A stretch of DNA of 29,946 bases from Chitinophagaceae bacterium (GTDB lineage Bacteria; Bacteroidota; Bacteroidia; Chitinophagales; Chitinophagaceae), in assembly GCA_021151685.1 (NCBI GenBank), contig JAGKWS010000047.1, forward strand, positions 1 to 29,946, in the 5' to 3' direction. Below the pieces are notes generated by a model. The model was not told where the DNA came from and did no database searches. It saw only the letters and a list, made by a program, of their open reading frames with translations. Shown here piece after piece: positions 25,024-29,946 of this stretch (positions within the stretch are counted from its first letter, which is position 1; the number at the start of each line of letters is the position of its first letter). The position numbers were made by a program, and so were the translations under genes.

Positions 25024-26433
25024 TTATTTCTCAGGAAAAATTTTTCCGGGGTTTAGTATGCCCCTTGGGTCAAACACTTGTTTTATCTGGCGCATCAGTT
25101 GCATAGCAGTATTGCCAAATGCAATGTCAAGATACCTTTTTTGTACCAAGCCTATACCATGCTCGCCCGATATGGTTCCGCCCATGGCTACTACTTCGGC
25201 AAACAGCCGCCTGATGCCCTCGGGCAGTCGGTTGTTCCAATCATCATCGCTCATACCTGCTTTTACAATATTCACATGCAGGTTGCCATCGCCGGCATGG
25301 CCGTAACATACCGAGTGGAAACCATATTCGGCACCCAGTTGTTTGATGATGGTGAGCAACTGCGGCAGCATGGCGCGCGGTACTACGGTATCTTCTTCTT
25401 TGTATATCGAGTTGCTCTTTACGGCCTCGCCCACCTTGCGGCGCAGCGTCCACAATATTTGTTTTTGCTCGTGGCTATCGGCAAACAGTACATCGCCCAC
25501 ATCGTAGCGTTGCACTATGTCGCTTATGGCTTCGGCATCGCGGTATAGTTGGTCGGTATTGTTGCCGTCTACCTCTATCAGCAGGTGGGCCTGTACATTG
25601 GCCGGCAAATCTATGGCCGATGATTGTACGTATTTCATAGACCATTCTATGGCATCGCGCTCCATAAACTCGAGTGCCGACGGGGTGTACCCGGCCAAAA
25701 ATATGGCATTCACTGCCTCGCATGCCTGCACTGCCGAGCGGAACGGTACCAGCAACAACATATTGTGCTGTACCGCAGGTATCAGCCGCAATACTATTTT
25801 GGTAATAATAGCCAGTGTGCCCTCGCTACCCACTATCAGTTGGGTAAGGTTGTAACCGGTAGCGTTTTTCAGTACATTGGCACCGGTCCACATCACTTCG
25901 CCATTGGGTAGCACCACTTCCAAATTCAGCACATAGTCTTTTACCACCCCATACTTTACCGCCCGTGGGCCCCCACTGTTCTCGGCTACATTGCCCCCTA
26001 TAAAACAAGAACCCTTGCTGGCGGGGTCGGGCGGGTAAAACAAACCTTCGGCCAGTAGTGTTTCCTGCAATACCTGTGTTATAACGCCCGGCTCGGTAGT
26101 TACCTGAAAATTCTGCTTATCGATATGGAGTATTTTGCTGAACCGGCGCATATCCAGCAAAACGCCACCGGCTATAGGTAAGGCCCCACCACTAAGCCCT
26201 GTACCTGCACCCCTTGGGGTAACAGGTATATTGTTTTGGTAGCAGTACTGCATTACTTCGCTTATCTGCTGTACGGTTTCAGGCGTTACAACTACCTCGG
26301 CACGGTAGTGCAGGTCTTCGGTATGGTCCGAGGCACAGCGTATCAGCTCTTCATCATTAGTATGTACGTTGGTAACACCACACAACAGAGTTAGATTCTG
26401 CAGATGCTGTGCATCTATTTTTTGGTACGGCAT
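25024..26433 (-). CDS. FAD-linked oxidase, GlcD / D-lactate dehydrogenase-like
   Basis: The 469-residue flavoprotein oxidises a 2-hydroxyacid such as glycolate or D-lactate. The N-terminal PCMH-type FAD domain has PRGAGTGLSGG (73-83), SGGPRAVKYG and IVGSEGTLAIITK. The C-terminal cap has GHAGDGNLHVNI and GGTISGEHGIG, which hold the conserved active-site and metal-binding residues of the GlcD/DLD family. It is full length and lacks a C-terminal iron-sulfur domain, and no GlcE/GlcF partner gene is adjacent, so a D-lactate dehydrogenase-like role is as likely as glycolate oxidase. Confidence 0.92.
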   Translation of the reverse strand: MPYQKIDAQHLQNLTLLCGVTNVHTNDEELIRCASDHTEDLHYRAEVVVTPETVQQISEVMQYCYQNNIPVTPRGAGTGLSGGALPIAGGVLLDMRRFSKILHIDKQNFQVTTEPGVITQVLQETLLAEGLFYPPDPASKGSCFIGGNVAENSGGPRAVKYGVVKDYVLNLEVVLPNGEVMWTGANVLKNATGYNLTQLIVGSEGTLAIITKIVLRLIPAVQHNMLLLVPFRSAVQACEAVNAIFLAGYTPSALEFMERDAIEWSMKYVQSSAIDLPANVQAHLLIEVDGNNTDQLYRDAEAISDIVQRYDVGDVLFADSHEQKQILWTLRRKVGEAVKSNSIYKEEDTVVPRAMLPQLLTIIKQLGAEYGFHSVCYGHAGDGNLHVNIVKAGMSDDDWNNRLPEGIRRLFAEVVAMGGTISGEHGIGLVQKRYLDIAFGNTAMQLMRQIKQVFDPRGILNPGKIFPEK

Positions 26434-26488
26434 AGTGCAAAGTTGCAGGGAAAATCGGCAGCATGCACTTTACAAATGACTTTCGCTG

Positions 26489-28138
26489 CTAATTCTCGTT
26501 CATATTTGCCGAATCTACCATTTCCGATTTGCGCACTATGGTATGTATTACCTCATCCAGTTTACGCGCTGTCATTTCTATATCGGCAATAAGGGTCTGT
26601 TCGTCAATTCCTTCTTTCTCACGTATGCGCATTAAATCTACAAGCCCCATCAGGGTGGCCAATGGTGCCCTAACCACATGCGATTGTATCCATGCTATTT
26701 CTCTAAGCCGTTCGTTCTGCTGGCTAATGCGCATCACGCTCTCCGACAATTCGGTCACATCTACCATGGCACCTACAGCGCGCACCACACGACCAGCCTC
26801 GTTGCGAATGAACACCCCCCTATGCTGCACAAAGGCTATGGTACCATTGGCACGCAAAAAACGGTAACTAGCATAGTAACGGTTATTGTGGCTATCTGCC
26901 AGCGACTGCCGCAGCATGTGCAACACTTTTTCCTTGTCTTCGGGATGTATATAATTTGCCCAAAATTTTGTGTCTGTAACAGTAGTCTCGTAACCAAAAA
27001 TTTCGCGGAATCCGACATTGTAGTAAACTTCCTCTTTTACTATGTCCCAGTCTATTATAGCCTCTATGGCTGCCTGCATCACCAATTCGTACCGTTCGTT
27101 CGATTGCATGATGGCTTTTTGGCTATCTTTTAGCGGGGTTATGTCCAGTGCTATTCCTTCCAGCCTATATGGTTGGTTGTTTTCGTCTACCAAAAGGCTT
27201 ATGCGTTCCATTATCCACTTTTCCTTGCCAGCTGGTGTTACTATACAATGCTCGCTTTCTACCATTTTGCCATCTTGAAACACACGACGGATATCGTTAT
27301 CAAACTGCTTCTGATGATTGGGATGAAATTGTTGGCGAATGCTATCCAACGTCAACGGAAATGAACCTTTCTCCAGACCAAAAATGCGATACAACTCGTC
27401 AGACCATTGTATAACACCTGTTCTGAAGTCGTTTGTCCAATAACCAAGGTTGGCCATTTCGCTGGCAGCTTGCAATTTGCGGTTGGTCTCACGCAATTCT
27501 GCTCTTGCATTTTCCTCGGTAGTTACATCTGTAGCCACCACCAGCCGGGCGGGGCGGTTATTGAAAATAGTGTCGGTACTTTCAATCTTCACATGTATGA
27601 TGCTACCATCTTTCTTTTTGTGTCGGAACAAGTTTTTCCATGACCGTCTTGTGTTTTCGCGGCTACGTCGCAATGCCTCATGTAGTTCGGGTATGTCTTC
27701 AACAGGGCGAATGTCGGCTACGGTTAGGCTAAGGAACTCGGCCATTGTATAACCGTACTTTTCAATAGCCGGTATATTGGCCCTCACTATCTGCAGTGTC
27801 TCGGCATCATATATCCATGTGGGTATAGGGCTTTGGTTGAAGAGCGACCAGTACATTTCTTCCTTGCGCTGCGCCTCATCACTATTTTGCCGGGCGGCTG
27901 CATAGTACGATATGAGGGTATTGATATTTTTTCGGCTCAAAAAAAACAACATGACAGAGGTAACCACAACAAATAGTAGTCCCTTTAACGTTTGAATGGC
28001 TGAAATGAGATCGGGGTTAGAAGTAAATACCCGAAGCATTTTGTCGGAGTATAGTATATATAACGTGCCAAACAAACTGTATGGCAACACTATACGTAAT
28101 ACCGCTCTTTTAGGGGAAACTTCTTCGGGTTGATTCAT
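26489..28138 (-). CDS. Membrane PAS-domain sensor ending after histidine-kinase-like dimerisation helices, no ATPase domain
   Basis: The 549-residue protein has two N-terminal membrane helices (about 15-35 and 50-68), then three PAS domains at about 90-215, 225-345 and 350-475 (PAS motifs YGYTMAEFLSL, FGYETTVTD and repeated PAC ends such as VGAMVDVTEL). The last 70 residues form an H-box-like helix pair (IAWIQSHVVRAPLATLMGLV). The gene stops there, with no N, G1 or G2 box of a HATPase domain. The 55-base gap to the next gene leaves no room for a lost tail, so this is not a simple frameshift. Such ATPase-less PAS proteins occur repeatedly in Bacteroidota; their output mechanism is unclear. Confidence 0.88.
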   Translation of the reverse strand: MNQPEEVSPKRAVLRIVLPYSLFGTLYILYSDKMLRVFTSNPDLISAIQTLKGLLFVVVTSVMLFFLSRKNINTLISYYAAARQNSDEAQRKEEMYWSLFNQSPIPTWIYDAETLQIVRANIPAIEKYGYTMAEFLSLTVADIRPVEDIPELHEALRRSRENTRRSWKNLFRHKKKDGSIIHVKIESTDTIFNNRPARLVVATDVTTEENARAELRETNRKLQAASEMANLGYWTNDFRTGVIQWSDELYRIFGLEKGSFPLTLDSIRQQFHPNHQKQFDNDIRRVFQDGKMVESEHCIVTPAGKEKWIMERISLLVDENNQPYRLEGIALDITPLKDSQKAIMQSNERYELVMQAAIEAIIDWDIVKEEVYYNVGFREIFGYETTVTDTKFWANYIHPEDKEKVLHMLRQSLADSHNNRYYASYRFLRANGTIAFVQHRGVFIRNEAGRVVRAVGAMVDVTELSESVMRISQQNERLREIAWIQSHVVRAPLATLMGLVDLMRIREKEGIDEQTLIADIEMTARKLDEVIHTIVRKSEMVDSANMNEN

Positions 28139-28196
28139 TTCCTGAATGGTAGATATCTTTTGTTTGTTGCAATATCGGATTTTAACAACTTAAAGA

Positions 28197-28228
28197 CAAA
28201 CTTATGACAATCTTATATTATTGGCAAT
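28197..28228 (-). promoter_or_regulatory. Bacteroidota-type promoter for the PAS sensor gene
   Basis: On the minus strand, ATTG (28228-28225) is followed after 20 bases by TAAGTTTG (28204-28197), a match to the -33 TTG / -7 TAnnTTTG consensus. It would start transcription about 50 bases before the ATG at 28138. Confidence 0.55.
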
Positions 28229-28237
28229 TCAACTTAA

Positions 28238-28280
28238 CAAACAAGATAGGCCCACTTTGTTAGTGGGCCTATCTTGTTTG
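28238..28280 (-). terminator. 19-bp perfect hairpin after the unknown exported gene
   Basis: CAAACAAGATAGGCCCACT pairs perfectly with its complement at 28262-28280 around a TTGTT loop. It begins 21 bases after the stop at 28302. The minus-strand sequence after it is only mildly T-rich (TTAAGTTGAATT). It sits just upstream of the PAS promoter. Confidence 0.75.
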
Positions 28281-28301
28281 CAGAGGTAGGGGTTAGAACC
28301 A

Positions 28302-29531
28302 TTACAATACTTTCAATGTAATGGCCGGGAATGCTTTCTTCAAATTATCGGTTACAATCAGCTCGGGCGACAGGGTGAGCGATTTTTTCAGCAATCTGAT
28401 GTCAAGGAATGCCTTTAGTGTGGTACCAGTAAAGTAATTGCCGCTCTGGCGGAAGAGATAACCCACACCAAATGATGGTTCATTACGCTCGCCAATGGCA
28501 AAGTTTACAAACCAGTTGTCTTGTGTAGAATATTTACCATCGGCATTTTTCTCGAACAGGAAGTAGGCAGATGTGAACAGACGGTATTGAAAACCTTGAA
28601 ATTTTTCGCCATAGTATCTTGGGTGCCTATGCGTAAGAGTGAATCCTATTTCGGAGTAGGGTGCCATGTAGTTGCGTACCAAACCAGCACCAAAATTGGC
28701 ATCCAGCGTCAGTATGTCACTACGCCTGATACCTGACCAATTTTGTAAGTCATCACTTTTTACGAGAGCACTATATTGTTTAAAACGCACATCTGCAGCA
28801 TATCTATGTCTTTTTTCAACATCGTCTACTGTTGCATATGGATTATATCTTGCGGACGAAGGATATTTAAATGGATTCTTTAATGTTCCTTCCCTTTTTG
28901 TTTTCATCATGGTATCTATGGCATGTAGCAGAGGATCTGTATCATTTACCACTTTTATGATATCCTGTATATTATTCAACCGAAACGTAACCTGATAGAA
29001 ATTGGCCGTATTATGCAACGATTGCATTCTCTTATAAATCTTTCGGGGATCAATCATTGTATCTATTTGCGACCTCTGGCGCACATAAATACAAATCGTA
29101 TCGTATTCAATTTTCAATCTGCTGGTATTTCCATCTTTGTTCAAAAAAATGTCGCCATCAGGTGCCTTTTTACTGAATCTGATTTTTCTGATTCCCAGTA
29201 TATCATCTATTGCATAATCTACACGAATACTACCGGGGTTATTCAGAATAGAATCTTTGTAGAAAGCAATGTCGCGCCAAAGAGCAGATAGTATTGTATC
29301 TATATGCTTTAGCTGATGATATTGTGCTACATGTGTCAGCTCTACCGTCATTTTAGTTTGGTTGGGCAGGTATATATAGTCACGTATACTTACCCAGTCA
29401 TCCCGCATACGGAAATTTTTTTCTACGGGTGTCTGTACACCCGGTTTGGGGTTTTCATTATCAATAAACTGAGCATGGAGGTGGCCGGACAGCATGATTA
29501 CACATGCTGTTAGCAGTGATTTGATGTTCAT
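28302..29531 (-). CDS. Exported protein of unknown function, possible C-terminal outer-membrane barrel
   Basis: The 409-residue protein has a signal peptide (NIKSLLTACVIMLSGHLHA, cleavage before QFIDN). The middle (residues 60-250) has repeated Asp/Ile-rich strands and an IYVRQRSQIDTMIDPRKIY segment. From about residue 280, alternating strands (LTLDANFGAGLVRNYMAPYS, WFVNFAIGERNE, PSFGVGYLFRQSG, LTLSPELIVTDN) suggest an outer-membrane barrel ending ITLKVL. I do not recognise the family. Base composition is somewhat more AT-rich than the central part of the window. No clear promoter was found upstream. Confidence 0.7.
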   Translation of the reverse strand: MNIKSLLTACVIMLSGHLHAQFIDNENPKPGVQTPVEKNFRMRDDWVSIRDYIYLPNQTKMTVELTHVAQYHQLKHIDTILSALWRDIAFYKDSILNNPGSIRVDYAIDDILGIRKIRFSKKAPDGDIFLNKDGNTSRLKIEYDTICIYVRQRSQIDTMIDPRKIYKRMQSLHNTANFYQVTFRLNNIQDIIKVVNDTDPLLHAIDTMMKTKREGTLKNPFKYPSSARYNPYATVDDVEKRHRYAADVRFKQYSALVKSDDLQNWSGIRRSDILTLDANFGAGLVRNYMAPYSEIGFTLTHRHPRYYGEKFQGFQYRLFTSAYFLFEKNADGKYSTQDNWFVNFAIGERNEPSFGVGYLFRQSGNYFTGTTLKAFLDIRLLKKSLTLSPELIVTDNLKKAFPAITLKVL

Positions 29532-29591
29532 TGTATGGTTGGTTAAATGATGAGCTACTTTTTGCTTTTAGTATACCTGAAAAGTGGTTAA

Positions 29592-29745
29592 TCAGTTTCG
29601 TTTTCCAAAGCGTACTGAAAGTGTCTGGTTGGCCAGCGGAGTATTTCCTTCACTGTAGAAACCCCTCATCAAGTTGATGGTACCGGTATTTCTTGTTAGC
29701 CGGTATACTATTGCCTCGTCTTTGGCTGGGATGGGTGAAGTTGTA
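29592..29745 (-). pseudogene. 3' fragment of an unidentified gene fused to the HigB remnant
   Basis: After the HigB similarity stops, the open sequence moves to a different frame: AIVYRLTRNTGTINLMRG, then FYSEGNTPLANQTLSVRFGKRN and stop. Its codons (CTGGCC, CGGCTA, GTACGC) look like the GC-richer host genes, unlike the AT-rich toxin part. It looks like the last 50 or so residues of a host gene, but I cannot name it. Confidence 0.45.
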
Positions 29746-29940
29746 ATATTTATTTCTTGCAATGTTAAATATGATACGAGAATTACCAACAAAATCAGCA
29801 CCTTTATAATCAGAAACGACTTCTTGCGGTGTTTTATAACTAGCTTTTGACATTTTTTTTATCCACTCCTGAATACTAGCCTGTGAGTCAGGATATTTGT
29901 CGATAAATTCTTTTAATGTTTTAATCGCAATGATTCTCAT
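29746..29940 (-). pseudogene. higB: Truncated HigB-type mRNA interferase toxin
   Basis: The first 65 residues match HigB toxins of the RelE superfamily: MRIIAIKTLKEFIDKYPDS, KTPQEVVSDYKGADF and NSRIIFNIARNKY. In intact members NKY is followed by RLVVKI-like strands and a C-terminal active-site region of about 30 residues. Here the frame instead continues with unrelated YNFTHPSQRRG and stops at 29650. The catalytic C-terminus and the HigA antitoxin gene expected downstream are both absent. The fragment is AT-rich and starts 6 bases from the window edge, so an assembly join cannot be excluded. Confidence 0.7.
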
Positions 29941-29946
29941 ATCAAT

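Overview
The window reads as an ordinary chromosomal segment of a Bacteroidota bacterium, most likely in or near Chitinophagales (order level is inference). The evidence is two secreted proteins with type IX secretion (T9SS) C-terminal sorting domains, a fused alpha/beta dehydrogenase E1, an ECF sigma factor overlapping a barrel-ended anti-sigma-like gene, few Shine-Dalgarno sequences, and some TAnnTTTG-type -7 boxes. No tRNA, rRNA, CRISPR array, IS element or prophage was seen. Both ends cut into genes or gene fragments.

Layout. 1-8.4 kb: the 2-oxoacid:ferredoxin oxidoreductase alpha subunit (5' end missing) with a terminator; a DinB-like protein; a DUF695-like protein on the minus strand; a secreted Sel1-repeat protein; and a NatA/NatB-like ABC exporter pair with a strong terminator. 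8.4-10.3 kb: the one accessory-looking stretch, with four tandem copies of a 211-217 bp noncoding repeat whose 119-120 bp core is bounded by inverted repeats, then an AT-rich orphan exported protein. 10.3-18.5 kb: ferritin (+), then a minus-strand block holding the sigma/anti-sigma pair, a lipoprotein, fused E1 dehydrogenase, a small Cys-rich lipoprotein, a CDGSH/ferredoxin protein and a pirin. 18.7-24.3 kb (+): a beta-helix T9SS cargo, a small outer-membrane barrel, and a tight operon of sodium:solute symporter, LOG-family protein and O-methyltransferase. 24.3-29.5 kb (-): a membrane protein with a PH-like look, a GlcD-like FAD oxidase, a PAS sensor that ends after its histidine-box helices, and an exported protein of unknown function. 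29.6-29.95 kb: a HigB toxin fragment joined to an unrelated 3' fragment.

Most interesting systems. (1) Positions 10916-13652 encode an ECF sigma factor (TTG start) overlapping a 736-residue protein with an anti-sigma-like N-terminus, one inner-membrane helix, a linker of about 430 residues and a C-terminal outer-membrane barrel. This matches the layout of dual membrane-spanning anti-sigma (Dma) factors described in Bacteroides. (2) The tandem repeat array at 8450-9274 has conserved inverted repeats, and a second copy of the left arm could compete for the same right arm. I know of no described family that it matches.

Many intergenic gaps hold long perfect hairpins. In two places (before the DinB gene and before the symporter) a terminator T-run ends about 9 bases before the next same-strand start codon, so promoter overlap or read-through is implied. 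All assignments come from reading motifs and translations; no database search was run.
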